Below, one piece after another: positions 1 to 11,203 of a DNA stretch of 64,000 nucleotides (the stretch's first letter is position 1; every line of letters begins with the position of its first letter). The translations under genes and the position numbers were made by a program. The notes beneath the pieces are model-generated. The model ran no database searches. It was not told the DNA's origin and worked only from the letters and a program-made list of their open reading frames with translations. Source of the DNA: Galerina marginata (lineage: Eukaryota > Basidiomycota > Agaricomycetes > Agaricales > Galerinaceae). The stretch covers positions 2,728,001 through 2,792,000 of the forward strand of contig JAECYW010000007.1 of the NCBI GenBank assembly GCA_023014335.1. Reading direction: 5' to 3'.

Positions 1-2251
1 GACTGGAGTCTAGAGGTCGGTTGTTTTATGAGAGTAGTATGAACGTCGGGTGATGTTCGGCTGGTAATTGGTAGGAGGTGGGAGGTAGTTGGTATGTGGT
101 ATGTGGTAGTGGGCGATGATACTGGCTCATCTTCAGCTTCGCGTGCTGTATTTATACGCCTTGAAAACACCCGCGTTGGCTCCAGGAATCAGGATAGCAA
201 ATAATTCGAACTTCGAAAGTACGGCACAACGGGAAGCCCGATTTAGGTATAGGTATTGATTTGACAGATCTTTGAAGTTTGAGGGCGCGTTCACTTCTGA
301 GTCTTCTCGAGCATGAGTTGACCTGAATTTAATCGTCATTACGACCGGTCGCAGCGACTTTCCCTACCCTGTCGGCCTCCCACACTGCTACTGGGTCCCT
401 GCGGTGGCAGAAACGTTTCAAACTGGGGTGCGACCATACGACTGGCACACGACTACGAAGCGGCGATCCTTATGTGGAAATGTGTTTGTCCCGATATGGC
501 AATCCGTTTGTCCAGAGGCCTATCGCGGACTCGATTGTCGACATCAATTCGCGACAGATTCTGTAGGAGCGTGATATCCACTGACAACTGAAGTCTGATA
601 GATTGCTTTACTGACGACATTGATTCAATGCCACACTGACACAGTTTCTGTGGGTATGTGGAACCATACATTGACTTACGACACCGAGAAATGCGGAGAG
701 AATAATGGCGAGACGAATCTACCGAAGTGATTCAATAGTCGGCCATATCGAAGAGTTCTCCAGCTACCGAACGGGTAGCATACCTCCTCCAAAATATGCG
801 AGAACTCAAATTTGCCCGCGTCAATGACGTTGTCCAGGTACGCACCAGGCACAGGCACTGGTGCAGAGGATCCAACCGTATATGGTCTGACAAAATCCTT
901 TTCGAGAAGCCCTTAAATTAAATGTCGATGAATTTGGAAGTTTGTTTTGCAGACAGAATTGGGCAGGATTTCAAGGAATGAAAACCCTTCCGATTTTCAG
1001 TTTCTGTCATTGGTGAGGTTCGAAACGACAACCCTATGGTTTCAAGAAACTGGTCTGCATTTAATTCACATCGTCGTAGCGGGGAAAAGGACGAAACGGC
1101 ATTTCAGGGTTGCTGTCAATGAACCGAAGGGGAAAGTTCTGTGAGCGAAACGCAGAACTGGAGGTAAAACTGAACTGACTCTGTCGGAATGGCCATTTCT
1201 GCGTTCGTGTGCAAGTAAGCGCTAGATAGACATAGAACAACCACGGAAAAGCACATAGATAAAGCGAGCGAGAGATGTGATTTCCCTCAGACTGATTCCA
1301 AAATGGATATATCGAGCAAGCGAGGACAGTGGCATTTGCTCGTCCAGAACTGAAGCTACGACAGCAGAGCGTCTCGCGCTAAGGGATATAATACCAGTGG
1401 AAAAACCACAGTGGTGCCCCAAAATGCCACCCAAATACGGAAATCCGTTTGTCCTGCGTGGACTCGCCAAGCAACAGCTTTGAAGACTTTACATTCATCC
1501 AATCCTCTTAATAGAAAGCAGTTCCACCGTATCTGAATATTGAGATCCTGCGAAAATGAATATGTTGAGGCAGCCACAACCAAAAAGGAAGAAAACTGAT
1601 TAGAAGGTCCATGTTCAACTGTAAAATCTGGAAGGAGACTCTTATGAGAGGCATAAACACTCTTCAAAAAGGATACGAGTCGTCGCTAACTGCCACGAAT
1701 TTCAGAACGGACCCGAATGGCCTGGGAGCGCTCACAGGCCATATGTGAGCGTCAATATCAATTATGACAGCATCGAATCAGGTACCAATCTGACAGGCAC
1801 AGGATTGACCTCATCCCACTCAGGAAGTTGGAGAAACTTGGAGTAGAACTAGGCCGAATGGAGGAGGTTGTTTCGCAAATACAAGTATAGAGTTCACGTA
1901 GAACTCACTACATACCTCAAAGCCTGTTCTAGCGTTAAGCTTCTTGGGATGAAAGCTGCCAGGACTCGCTCATATCCAATCGCGACCCTCAGGCACCTGC
2001 TTTTCGATCACTAGGTTAAAGCTGACGGGGACCGATTGGGTAATGGTTACGATGTGATAGTGCGAAGATGGATCGCTAAAGCCAATGCTGGGTCTCGGGG
2101 TGACTGTGAGTTGGAAAGGAGAAAAGAAAGTTTCAAACATTACTGTCTAAATTTTTCCCGGACTTTGTCTTCAGATAAAGTCGACGATTCTGCATAAATT
2201 TCGAGTCTAAGTATAATAAGACGCTCAACTTCGGCATGGGGCAAGACGATT
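1..2251. other. No supported gene; left-edge intergenic or decayed sequence
   Basis: No open frame longer than about 105 codons and no recognisable domain was found here. Two short stretches, near 490-525 and 1435-1470, share the string AATCCGTTTGTCC with similar flanks, so a decayed duplicated segment is possible. A short Leu/Glu-rich plus-strand frame near 1800-1890 resembles the C-terminal text of F-box proteins, but no splice structure could be built around it. Treated as non-coding or decayed. Confidence 0.4.
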
Positions 2252-3586
2252 CTACGGCGTGGAGCCTAGGAGATCGACCTCGAGCTTGCGACGAAGTGCC
2301 ATTGCAGAAAATGCGGGCGGTCGTGGAATAAGGACAGCAATCCGCAGCCTTTGGAGGGCAGGGAGTAGTGTAAATTGCTGTTTTACTACGTCCCATTGCC
2401 CCATTTCTTCGATGAACTTGTTATAAAACTGGTGTCGCCGATCACACCTGATGGCTCTATCACCACCGTCAGATACGTTGTCTAATTTTATCGTAAGCGA
2501 CAAGAGTTGCGGGAGTAGCCTGAGCGAGTCCAGCAACTCTAGGGAAGTGCCGCCACAGATCTTGATAGTGAAATCTTGGATTTGGCAGGCAGAACATGCG
2601 AGGAAGGACGAAACATCGGCGTGTACCCAATCAATACTCGAGGTTTCCAAGGCGAGTGAAGTCAAGGCAGGTGTGTTAAGGTATAGAAGAAAAGGAATAA
2701 GGCAAGTGGAGGGATATGTGGTAACCAATTTGAGATGTCGAAGAACTGGCAGCTTGAGAGGTTTGCGGTTCTTTGTGCGCGTTTTGTCCAAGGAAAACTT
2801 GCATAACCGAACAACACAGCGAACCAGGTTCGTTGACTTGGAGAGAAGATAAAAGAGCTGATATGCTGGTGTGTAAAGGCTGATGTCGATAGATGTAAGT
2901 TGACCGAAAGGAATTTGGAGTACGCCGGCCATGTGGCCGTAGTCGAGGAACCAACGATCGAAAAAGGGGTTGAAATGAGCGAACACTACGATTCTGAGGT
3001 CGGGAGATCGCGTCCATATCTTTGAAATACTAGGATTAATGGAAGACATGGTTGGCCCCATCTTCAGTGTGAGTTTTTGAAGCAGAGGCAGGGCAGCCGG
3101 GAGCACGCAGTCCAGCAACGAACCCTGAGGAAATTGTGGCATTCTGCAGTTGAAAATATACGTGCCAATCTCGAGATCATTTGCACGATGGAAATTCCGG
3201 CATAGTAACTCTATCATGCCACAAGTCTCGCGAGAAAGGCTATGGTCGCCCTTGGGGCGTACGGGATACACGTCCACCATTAGAGAAATCTTGAGTGGCG
3301 AGCTCCCTGAGCGTTGGAGGTGTAGATCCAGCAACTCTGGGCCAAGCGAGCGTTTTCCAAGTTCGTTGACGTGCAACTGTATCCTATTCCAGAGCTCCGG
3401 CGCGTTTATCGCTACCTTCCTCCAGCGGGAGCAAACCTGGCTTGATAAGATGTGGATTTGGTGTCCGAACCGCGTAAGCCTCGACTCGTAGTGAACGACG
3501 CATAGTTTGAAGATCGTCCTCCAGATATCGTCTGCTAGATGCGCGATAATCCAGTTTTTTGGCCTTGGATTGTAATTGGGATGCAT
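2252..3586 (-). CDS. F-box domain protein (agaricomycete type)
   Basis: A single-exon frame of 444 residues, read from the first ATG (3586-3584); the frame stays open upstream but only with non-ATG codons. Residues about 10-65 form an F-box: a DDIWRTIFKLC helix, then QVCSRWRKVAI and PELWNRI. The rest is leucine-rich, with repeated short motifs (LPLLQKLTL, LPVLRHLKL, PALTSLALE) like the irregular LRR-type solenoid of agaric F-box proteins. Family knowledge: the F-box binds Skp1 and the solenoid recruits a substrate to an SCF ubiquitin ligase; the substrate is unknown. It is related to the F-box gene at 8160-9599 and the pseudogene at 21473-22978. Its C-terminus ends soon after the last LRR-like strand and lacks the LRLL..R.GL.VELDP tail of those two, so it may be slightly truncated or diverged. 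Confidence 0.85.
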   Translation of the reverse strand: MHPNYNPRPKNWIIAHLADDIWRTIFKLCVVHYESRLTRFGHQIHILSSQVCSRWRKVAINAPELWNRIQLHVNELGKRSLGPELLDLHLQRSGSSPLKISLMVDVYPVRPKGDHSLSRETCGMIELLCRNFHRANDLEIGTYIFNCRMPQFPQGSLLDCVLPAALPLLQKLTLKMGPTMSSINPSISKIWTRSPDLRIVVFAHFNPFFDRWFLDYGHMAGVLQIPFGQLTSIDISLYTPAYQLFYLLSKSTNLVRCVVRLCKFSLDKTRTKNRKPLKLPVLRHLKLVTTYPSTCLIPFLLYLNTPALTSLALETSSIDWVHADVSSFLACSACQIQDFTIKICGGTSLELLDSLRLLPQLLSLTIKLDNVSDGGDRAIRCDRRHQFYNKFIEEMGQWDVVKQQFTLLPALQRLRIAVLIPRPPAFSAMALRRKLEVDLLGSTP

Positions 3587-3664
3587 GCTGAAGTGAGTGC
3601 GGTGTTCAGAAAGGAGAAAACATGATGGATGTTTCGGAAGTTCAGCCGTCCTGAAATCAGTCAC

Positions 3665-4005
3665 GAGGTTGCATGACGATAGGGTGAAGCTGGTCCTTCT
3701 TTCCCCTGTCTCTGATGACCGTTAGCCTAACACGTTTGAGCATGTTCATAGCCTGTAACCGCAGGATGAACTTGGGATGAGCCTTTCAGTCATGTCCAGC
3801 TCAAATCGTTTCACCAGTCAATGGCCCTACCAGAATATAACTGGTGCTGTCCTGCCAAGGTGCTGCAGATAGTTGTGGTCACTGCCGCGACGGTAGTAAG
3901 CAAGTAGTAAGCACAAGAATCTCGTCGTCGTCATCGTCGTCGGAACGATGCATGACGGAACGGTACAACTGCTTACATGCATTTGCCATGATCGGAATCG
4001 CCAAC
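3665..4005. other. Intergenic spacer before foldback element
   Basis: No gene is seen. It holds a short GTCGTC-type triplet run near 3925-3950. It ends at the 7-bp target duplication of the foldback element. Confidence 0.4.
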
Positions 4006-4012
4006 CAACTTC
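4006..4012. repeat. Left target-site duplication CAACTTC of the foldback element
   Basis: CAACTTC directly abuts the outer end of the left arm. The same 7 bases follow the right arm at 6753-6759. Extending the match one base either way fails, so the duplication reads as exactly 7 bp. Confidence 0.85.
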
Positions 4013-6752
4013 CACCTTAGGTTCCCACACCTTGACTGCCATCAGACGACAGGAAATGATGTCATCCTGTCATCAGATTGGTATCGAAAATGCCAGTTTC
4101 TCTTACACGTCGATATTCCGGTCGGTATGTATGCCCACCGCCTCTAAGTCCCAATGAGATAAGCCGAGATAAGATAGCATAGGTATGTGCAATGCTGACA
4201 CATGTCCCTGGGCACGCGCCGCGCCATCAACCATTGATGCCGACGTTCCGGGAGATCCCCGGACCCTTTGTGCTCGCTGTTGGGCACAGTGAGCACGCAT
4301 ATTTCACCATTCCCGCCCCGTTCTTTCCACTTTCTTTGCACACCCATCATTATATGTATTAATAAGGATTTATTGTCGCTTTTATTGAATATTATATGTG
4401 TATATAAAGGTGATAAGCAAGGTACTTCTCCTAGGTACTCTCTAGGTAGTTTCCTCTATATATATGTACTATCTGGGGCTGAAGTATGGCCTATAATTAT
4501 TTAGTAAACTAGTTTGAACCTACAGATGGGTCTAAGAGGGTACATGGATAGTACAGGAGAATATATAAGGCAACTAGGCTAGGGGGAGGAGGAGGACATG
4601 CCTCTCCTCGCTTTTTTGAAAGCCCAGTGCATACATTTATACTGTATAAATATATACTGTGCCTATTAGGATAAATGTGAAGAATTTTAGGGCAAAGGGA
4701 CGACCTTGGGGGGAATGGTAAGGGCATTAGTAGGGCAGGAGAAGGTGTGATGAAATATATACATCCCAGCCTTTGTAGGGCTCTCTTTACTCTCTAAATC
4801 CGTTTATTATACTCATTTAATGTCAAAATCCCAGTGTTTTAAGGCGCTCGCAGGGGAGATCAGCCTGTATATGTGTATGAGTGTGGGGGGAGATACCCAT
4901 TCTATTCAATATCCAGGGCACCTAGACCAAAAATTCCTTCGCGTTTGTATTTTCCCATTGTATATATAAGTAGCAACGATGTTACACAGAGAGCGCCGAA
5001 GGGTTAACATGAAGAAATGACGATGGGTATACCCCCCTCCCATGTACCAAAAATGGCAATGTTGCGCCACATAAATTGTGTATGTAGCTGCACAGCAATA
5101 TTTTATAAACCAACTAACTTATATATACGCATTTAGCGCGCTTAAATCGCCGGAATTCGAAGCCTAATTGAAGATATGGCTTACATATCGCAAAATGTAT
5201 GTATTTCGAGCTTTGTACAACGAATATTGATGCTAAAATTATTATAAAGACACGGGTAGAATACTACTTACGACAGGAGTACACTCCAAAAAACCGATTG
5301 AGATTTGAAGCATTCTATGAAAAGATATGCAGTAATATGTTCGGAGATTACGAACGTTGAGTAATGCCATTTATAGCACATAATTATGGCTTTTGTGTGA
5401 CGCGATCAATCTCCATGTTTCGGACACAAATCCTGCCATAACTTTCCATAGAATACTTCAAATCTCAATCGGTTTTTTGGAGTGTACTCCTGTCGTAAGT
5501 AGTAATCTACCCATGTCTTTATAATAATTTTAGCATCAATATTCGTCGTATAAAGTCCGAAATACATAGATTTTTCGATATATGAGCCACATCTCTAATT
5601 GAGCCTCGTATTACGGTGATATAAGTGTACAAAGTGAATGGATTTAAGCCAGTAGGTTTGTACAATATTTCTGAGCTGCTAAATACGGAATTTACGTGGC
5701 GCACTACTGCCATTTTTAGTACATGGGAGGGGGGTACACCCATCGTCATTTCTCCATGTTAATCCTTCGGCGCTCTCAATTTAGCATCGTCCCCACTTAG
5801 ATGTACATTGGGAAGATACAATCGCGAAGGAATCTTTTGTCTAGGTGCCCTGGATATTGAATAGAATGAGTATCTCCCCCTAGACTCATACACACATACA
5901 GGCTGATCTCCCCTGTAAGCGCCTTGGAATACTAGGCTTTTGACATTAACTGAGTATACTAAACAGATTTATAGAGCACAGATAGCCCCACAAAGGCTGG
6001 GATGTATATATTTCATCACACCTTCCCCTACCCTACTAATGCCCTTACCATTCTCCTCAAGGTTGTTCCCTTGCCCTAAAATTCATTATATTTACCCAAT
6101 ATGCACAGTATATATTTCTAAAGTATAAATGTATGCACTGGGCTTTCAAAAAAGCGAAGAGAGGCATGTCCTCCTCCTCCCCCTAGCCTAGTTGCCTTAT
6201 ATATTCTCCTATACTATCCATGTACCCTCTTAGACCCATCTGTAGGTTTAAACTAGTTTACTAAATAATTATAGGCCATACTTTAGCCCCAGATAGTACA
6301 TATATATAGAGGAAACCACCTAAAGAGTACCTAGGAGAAGTACCTTGCTTATCACCTTTATATACGCATGTAATATTCAATAAAAGCGACAATAAATCCT
6401 TATTAATACATATAATGATGGGTGTGCAAAGAAAGTGGGGGAAACGGGGCGGGAATGGTGAAATATGCGTGCTCACTGTGCCCAACAGCGAGCACAAAGG
6501 GTCCGGGGATCTCCCGGAACGTCGGCATCAATGGTTGATGGCGCGGCGCGTGCCCAGGGACATGTGTCAGCATTGCACATACCTATGCTATCTTATCTCG
6601 GCTTATCTCATTGGGACTTAGAGGCGGTGGGCATACATACCGACCGGAATATCGACGTGTGAGAGAAACTGACATTTTCGATACCAATCTGATGACAGGA
6701 TGACATCATTTCCTGTCGTCTGATGGCAGTCAAAGTGTGGGAACCTAAGGTG
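4013..6752. mobile_element. Foldback DNA transposon with arms of about 1.3 kb, non-autonomous
   Basis: A 2.74-kb inverted repeat. The left end begins CACCTTAGGTTCCCACAC and the right end is its reverse complement. The arms (about 4013-5325 and 5441-6752) match throughout with scattered substitutions and small indels; the loop is about 115 bp. The same short frames therefore appear on opposite strands (for example 4103-4300 minus and 6465-6662 plus) and are not genes. No transposase-like frame is present. A 7-bp direct repeat flanks it. Long terminal inverted repeats recall foldback or Mutator-like elements, but 7 bp is shorter than the usual 8-11 bp MULE duplication, so the superfamily is left open. 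A transcript crossing it would fold into a hairpin of more than 1 kb. Confidence 0.9.
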
Positions 6753-6759
6753 CAACTTC
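6753..6759. repeat. Right target-site duplication CAACTTC of the foldback element
   Basis: Second copy of the 7-bp direct repeat, immediately after the right arm. It pairs with 4006-4012. Confidence 0.85.
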
Positions 6760-6837
6760 AAGAGCAAGAAAGAGGTTATGACTCACATGACCGGACCGGT
6801 CGAAGTAACCGGACCCCCATCGCGTCCAACCACCACT

Positions 6838-7068
6838 CACTGGACGCAATAGTCACTTTTCTGGAGACAAAAAGGTGATTCTCAACCAATAAAAAATTAT
6901 GATTGTTATAACTCCATAAAAGTATTACCGTATGGAGTACCGAAAAAATATATGGAGTACCGTCGGTACTCCATAAGGTAATGGTTTTTTCAGTTTGAAA
7001 CACTCATAATTTTTGAATAGTTGAGAATCACATTTTCCGAGTTCAAAAAATAGCTTTTGCGCCCAGTG
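6838..7068. mobile_element. CACTA-like MITE with 3-bp ACT duplication
   Basis: A 231-bp near-palindrome. The left end reads CACTGGACGCAA and the right end is the reverse complement of CACTGGGCGCAA. Matching inner blocks follow (GTGATTCTCAAC, then an AT-rich block, then GGAGTACC next to the centre). The trinucleotide ACT flanks both ends (6835-6837 and 7069-7071). CACT[A/G] termini with 3-bp duplications are the signature of the CACTA (CMC) superfamily; the element is too short to encode a transposase. It ends 24 bp upstream of the start codon at 7093, so it probably lies in that gene's promoter or 5' UTR. Confidence 0.75.
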
Positions 7069-7092
7069 ACTGTTGGCTGTTGATAACCTCGA

Positions 7093-7851
7093 ATGACCGA
7101 CTTATTTGACCTTTGTCATTCTCGCTGGGCCTTGGCCTCCCTGGTCGTAGCCAATGTCTCCCAGGACACCCTTGATACCGTCAAAACGAGGTATAATCGT
7201 GGCCGTATATCACCCACAAACATTCACCTCGAGACAGTCCAAGCGCCAGAGCTCCTTTCACAAGAACCAGAAAGGGCAAAGAACTACGTTCGCGAGCATT
7301 TTTCCCATCCCGACTCTCCCTTCATCCCGTGTTTTTACACCGTGATCGATGAGCGTACCGCCCAGGATGGTTCGATTCTCTATGTTCAACAAGACTGGTC
7401 TGGAGAACCCGACAACTCCGTCCGCACTATGCCTGAACACGCCCACTTCCTCACCACTGGGTTTCTTATGGGCGACGACGACTGGGAGCGAGTCCGAGAA
7501 GAAGACCACAACGACAATAACATGCCCGACCTCTACAACCCGAGTCCCCCAGACCCCGCAGCACCGATGATCACGGCCATCGTGCGTATCCCTGCTTCGC
7601 TCGCCAACCTCTCCGGTCAAGATAACGACGATGTCAGATCGTACGATCTAGAGCCTCAGGCGGCAGAACAGCTGGGGCTGACTCCAGGAGATAGGGCGAG
7701 AACGGTGAAACAAGTTCGCAGGGATGACGGCACATTTGGAGACAACCTCTACCTGGAAGTTCGCCAGCGCGATATCGTTTCTCCATCGGATGACTTAAGG
7801 GTTTGGGGCACGGCGGACTTTTTCAGGTGGGGAGTGGATTCAGCCTTGTAA
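7093..7851 (+). CDS. Hypothetical protein, 252 aa, weak DUF6924-like resemblance
   Basis: Single-exon frame opening at an ATG, rich in acidic residues, with no signal peptide or membrane segment. The middle (residues about 80-140) has a VIDERT strand, an ILYVQQ strand, then VRTMPEHA and a GDDDWERV helix. This order recalls the DUF6924 pattern (an x-D-R-T strand, a V-L-V-V strand, an R-V-[IV]-P strand, then an acidic helix). I recognise this only loosely and assign no function. A CACTA-like MITE ends 24 bp upstream and the foldback element lies 340 bp upstream, so its promoter may have been rearranged. The long intact frame supports a real gene; a cryptic 3' intron cannot be excluded. Confidence 0.65.
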   Translation: MTDLFDLCHSRWALASLVVANVSQDTLDTVKTRYNRGRISPTNIHLETVQAPELLSQEPERAKNYVREHFSHPDSPFIPCFYTVIDERTAQDGSILYVQQDWSGEPDNSVRTMPEHAHFLTTGFLMGDDDWERVREEDHNDNNMPDLYNPSPPDPAAPMITAIVRIPASLANLSGQDNDDVRSYDLEPQAAEQLGLTPGDRARTVKQVRRDDGTFGDNLYLEVRQRDIVSPSDDLRVWGTADFFRWGVDSAL

Positions 7852-8159
7852 AGGTAAATGTTTTCCATTTTGTAATATTTGAAGAAACAAAAAACGCCAA
7901 CGAACATTTCAGACCTAAGCTGTAAATGGTGCTTGAGGGCGTTGCATCTTGTAGCAGCCATAACACCGCCTATTGATAAAATGTGCGAAACGGAGCTTGC
8001 AAGAGTAGATGCAGAATATATCCCAAGCAAAAATCCCCCCCCCCAATAACCTCTAGCCCAACCGTCGTAAGGAGCTGACTGTTATAAGTAGTAAATCATG
8101 GACCTTGTCAACAAATACTGCTCTATCACCAATGGAAAAAAAAAAAAAACTTACATTGA
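7852..8159. other. Intergenic spacer between convergent genes
   Basis: Holds a C-run near 8036 and an A-run near 8138. No gene is seen. It separates the convergent genes at 7093 (plus) and 8160 (minus) and presumably contains both 3' ends. Confidence 0.4.
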
Positions 8160-9599
8160 TTAACCGCGAGGTCGGCGCCGCGGACGAAATACTTCGATTT
8201 CTATGGTGGGTACTGGATCTAATTCCACATCAAGTCCATCTCTTTTCAAGATTAATAGACGAAGGATTTCATTCGGCGCCCATTTGAAGAGAGATTCCTC
8301 GTCGACGGAGTAGTCCTCTGGCAAATTTGTGACTTTTGTTCTTATCCATCGATCTTCGACCATGTTAGCGAACAGCATTGTATCAGCGCCATAGCCAAGG
8401 ATTTCATAGTCTATTTCGATTTGCTGAAGATGAGGGAGAACAGAAAATTCGCGCTTTGATCGATCCCATTTTCCTAATTCTTCAATGAGGTAGTAGTGAA
8501 AATCGTAGCCGGTCCCTGTGTCCTTCAAGTTGATGTCGCTTTTGTATACTGTCAAGGATGTGAGGTCTGGGAAAAGGTAGAAGCAGTCGAGCTTTTCTTT
8601 CTCATTGGTATCGAGGACGGTGATGCCGAAATGTTTGAGGGAACAGCGAGATTTTGCGATGAAGGAAGTAAAGACTCCAGGTTGCCAGTCTCCTCCTGAG
8701 TCTTGCATGTCCAGCACAGTCAAAGCTGGAGTTTCGAGGTGGCGGATGAAGTTTATGGTGTTCCATTTAGCGGTCAGGCGGAAACACCGAAGGTTTGGAA
8801 GGAAAATCTCGTGAGTGATGAGGCCGTGGGCCAAATCACCGATAGTGCACTCAACGATGTTTTTGAATTTAGAAAAGAGCAAGTGGAGGTCATTTACTCC
8901 GACGCGAGCCAGGATATGGAGAGCTGTCAATTGGGCCAGTGGAATCTGGAGAGTATTAACGACGTGGAGCCGGTCGAAAGTGATTGAACGGTGAAAAACC
9001 ACTTTCGTTAATTTCGGAGATAGGGTCCACAGCTTCGAAATGCACGCATCGGGTTTTGACTTTTTCGACGCCAGTAGTACAAGGGTTTGAAGGGATGGAA
9101 GGCCTTCCGACAGGATCTCGTCAAGCCGTTGGGGACCCCAGCGAAACGTGATTATATCCTGCAGAAGGTTAATTTCGACTGCGATATAGTCCGCGCGATA
9201 GAAATTGTGCAGTAAGAGATCGACGACGCCCTCGGCGGCGTCCGAAAGAATTGGAGAGGAAGTGTCCAGGGTAATCTTGAGTGGGAGGGTTCCAGCACGC
9301 TCGAGGAACAACTCGAGAATTTTACGGGTTAGCGATGAATTTCCGACAAAGTCGATGCAGACGTGCACCTTATTCCAGAGTTCTGGGGCGTTTGTTGCGA
9401 TCGTTCTCCAGACTGAGCAAACCCGACACAAGAAGACAGGGGAACGATCAGCAATTGACGGCAGGTGCCAGTGATACCTTAGGTCAGGATTCATGTCTCG
9501 AGAGGCGCACAACTTGAAAATTTCCCGCCAGACGTCCGCCGGCACTGTTGAAAGGAGAGCCTGAGAAGGCGCAAGTACTTCAGGTTTATCAGGGGACAT
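8160..9599 (-). CDS. F-box domain protein with LRR-like region
   Basis: Single-exon frame of 479 residues starting at an ATG (9599-9597). The F-box spans residues about 15-75: PADVWREIFKLC, then RVCSVWRTIATNAPELWNKV. Leucine-rich strands follow, such as LPSLQTLVLL, LPNLRCFRLT, TPALTVLDMQ and LPHLQQIEID. The C-terminus has the segment EILRLLILKRDGLDVELDP, also found in the frameshifted paralogue at 21473-22978. Predicted role, from the family: substrate adaptor of a Skp1-Cullin-F-box ligase, cytosolic or nuclear. It is the most complete of the three F-box loci in the window and serves as the reference for judging the other two. Confidence 0.88.
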   Translation of the reverse strand: MSPDKPEVLAPSQALLSTVPADVWREIFKLCASRDMNPDLRYHWHLPSIADRSPVFLCRVCSVWRTIATNAPELWNKVHVCIDFVGNSSLTRKILELFLERAGTLPLKITLDTSSPILSDAAEGVVDLLLHNFYRADYIAVEINLLQDIITFRWGPQRLDEILSEGLPSLQTLVLLASKKSKPDACISKLWTLSPKLTKVVFHRSITFDRLHVVNTLQIPLAQLTALHILARVGVNDLHLLFSKFKNIVECTIGDLAHGLITHEIFLPNLRCFRLTAKWNTINFIRHLETPALTVLDMQDSGGDWQPGVFTSFIAKSRCSLKHFGITVLDTNEKEKLDCFYLFPDLTSLTVYKSDINLKDTGTGYDFHYYLIEELGKWDRSKREFSVLPHLQQIEIDYEILGYGADTMLFANMVEDRWIRTKVTNLPEDYSVDEESLFKWAPNEILRLLILKRDGLDVELDPVPTIEIEVFRPRRRPRG

Positions 9600-10099
9600 G
9601 ATGGGTCGAGTTTGAGGTTGGAAAGTTGAGTTCGAAAATTTCTTACGTCACCTTATCTAATCAAGAGCGGCCTCCTTTCACTCTGCTTGGAAAATTCACC
9701 CGTCGAATCAAAGTGGCAGCGATCTTGGGAGGTGGTCATATGCCGCAGAACCCAGGTTAGGACTAATGCATGGTCATTTAGATTGCATGTAGATATGTTC
9801 AAGATATGTTTGTATGATACAAGTTGAACAACTCGGACTTGCGGTTGAGCCAACGAATTTCTTAAATGGCAATCTCAGAATGGTCGTCGAAACAAATTTA
9901 CTCCCAAGGCAAATCAGTTTGCGTATAATAGGATTGAGTTTGGGGGAGTCGCCATGTTTCTACCCAAAACCGCCAATCATGCGCCGAAGAACACCTGCGA
10001 GTTTGCGCAAGTTTACGAGTAGTAATTTTATTCAAAGACAAATCCGACCGACGTAGATGGTTATTTACAACAGAAGTTTCCAAGCAGGGAGCTGTTCTT
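9600..10099. other. Intergenic, no gene seen
   Basis: About 500 bp upstream of the F-box gene and downstream of the kelch gene. Short frames only, with no domain or splice structure. It presumably holds the F-box promoter. Confidence 0.4.
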
Positions 10100-11203
10100 T
10101 CAATCTTCGACTTTGAGAATCCAAGCATCGCCGATCCTCTCATTCTTTTCATTTAACCCACCTTGCACAACAATTTCGCCGTTCTCAGTCACATCAGCAG
10201 CAAACCAACCCCTCTCCTGTGGTACATCCTCATCCTTAACCACCGCCCTTTCCCAACTCCACTCTCCATTCGCACCATATTTCAATCCCCACACGTCGGA
10301 TCGGAAAAAACCAGCACCATCATGCCCGAGCTCCGCAGGTGCGGGATCGCGCTCGCCGCCGAACATGACAGCAACAAGGTCAGACCCTTTTTTCTTTGGA
10401 ACACCAAGCAACGCATGCACTGATCGTGCAGGCGGTGCCTCAGTGCCGGAAGGAGTGACGGATGCCCACTCGTCCTTAGCGATGTCGTATACGTCCAAGG
10501 GCCCGCCGAGCTCGTGTCCTGCAAAACCGCCGAAGCGGACGAGAGATCCTGCAGATCCGATGTATGGGATGGAAGCCGAGCACGGTCCCACCCCGTGCGG
10601 GTTCTGGAGCAGATTTGAGGGTGCGCCAAGGTCAGACCTATCGAGATCGAGCGAGTGTAAGGTCGAGAGACGCCTGGATGGTGGGCAGCCAGCGTGGAGG
10701 TAGAGAGTGCCGCTAGTGACGATGAGTTAGAAGCTATGAATTGTCATACGGACTATTGACGAAAGACGCACTGGAGGGACACCGGTCAATACATGGTAGC
10801 TCCTTTCCTCAGGCTGGTCACCCTTGGTTGAGAGTTTCTCCCAACGGCCATCCTTCGGGTTTCCAAGATTGAATTTCCACAGTTCCCCACTGAGCGGCTT
10901 CATCTCTTTGCCACCTCTCCCACCCCAGAGATACAAAGCATTGCCTACTTTGGCTAGCGCTGTCCCAACACGGGGGGCGGGTCCCACCGCTGCGGTCTGA
11001 GTCGCTGGATCGATGGAGCTGTGCTGGCCCGAGGATAAGTCGATCGTGTGTAGTACCCCGTCGACAGGCGTGCGTGGCTTCAGTTCGCCGCCAAATATAT
11101 AGGCTTTCCCGCTATGTGCGATAAGCGCATGCGAAGACCTTGTGAGAGTCTGAGAAACGCCAGGTGCAGGAGTAAGCGCGGTCCAGGAAGCTGTGAGCGG
11201 CAT
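10100..11203 (-). CDS. Kelch-repeat (galactose-oxidase-like beta-propeller) protein
   Basis: Two exons: 11203-10761 and 10712-10100, 351 residues in total. The start is the first ATG of the frame (MPLTASWTALTPAPG); the open frame upstream has no ATG. The 48-nt intron (10760-10713) has a weak GTCAAT donor, an internal TTCTAAC branch site and a CTAG acceptor. It was chosen because it is the donor found here that restores the kelch frame. Kelch units are visible as AYIFGGE, LYLWGGRGG, SYHVLTG..LYLHAG, LVRFGGFAG, VMFGGE and IVVQGGLN, about six blades. There is no signal peptide, so it is probably intracellular. The fold is a protein-interaction propeller; partner and function are unknown. Long Gly/Pro loops are usual for fungal kelch proteins of this size. 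Confidence 0.85.

Noticed and set aside
3587..3664. Extended N-terminus of the first F-box protein from 3664.
   Set aside because: The frame begins with GTG; in a fungal nuclear gene the ATG at 3586 is the likely start.
4103..6662. Pairs of identical short frames on opposite strands (4103-4300 minus and 6465-6662 plus; 4268-4504 plus and 6261-6497 minus).
   Set aside because: They are mirror images created by the inverted arms of the foldback element, not genes.
7258..7620. Minus-strand frame of 120 codons.
   Set aside because: Antisense shadow of the gene at 7093-7851.
10113..10703. Plus-strand frame of 196 codons opposite the kelch gene.
   Set aside because: It is the antisense shadow of the kelch exon, which has clear kelch motifs.
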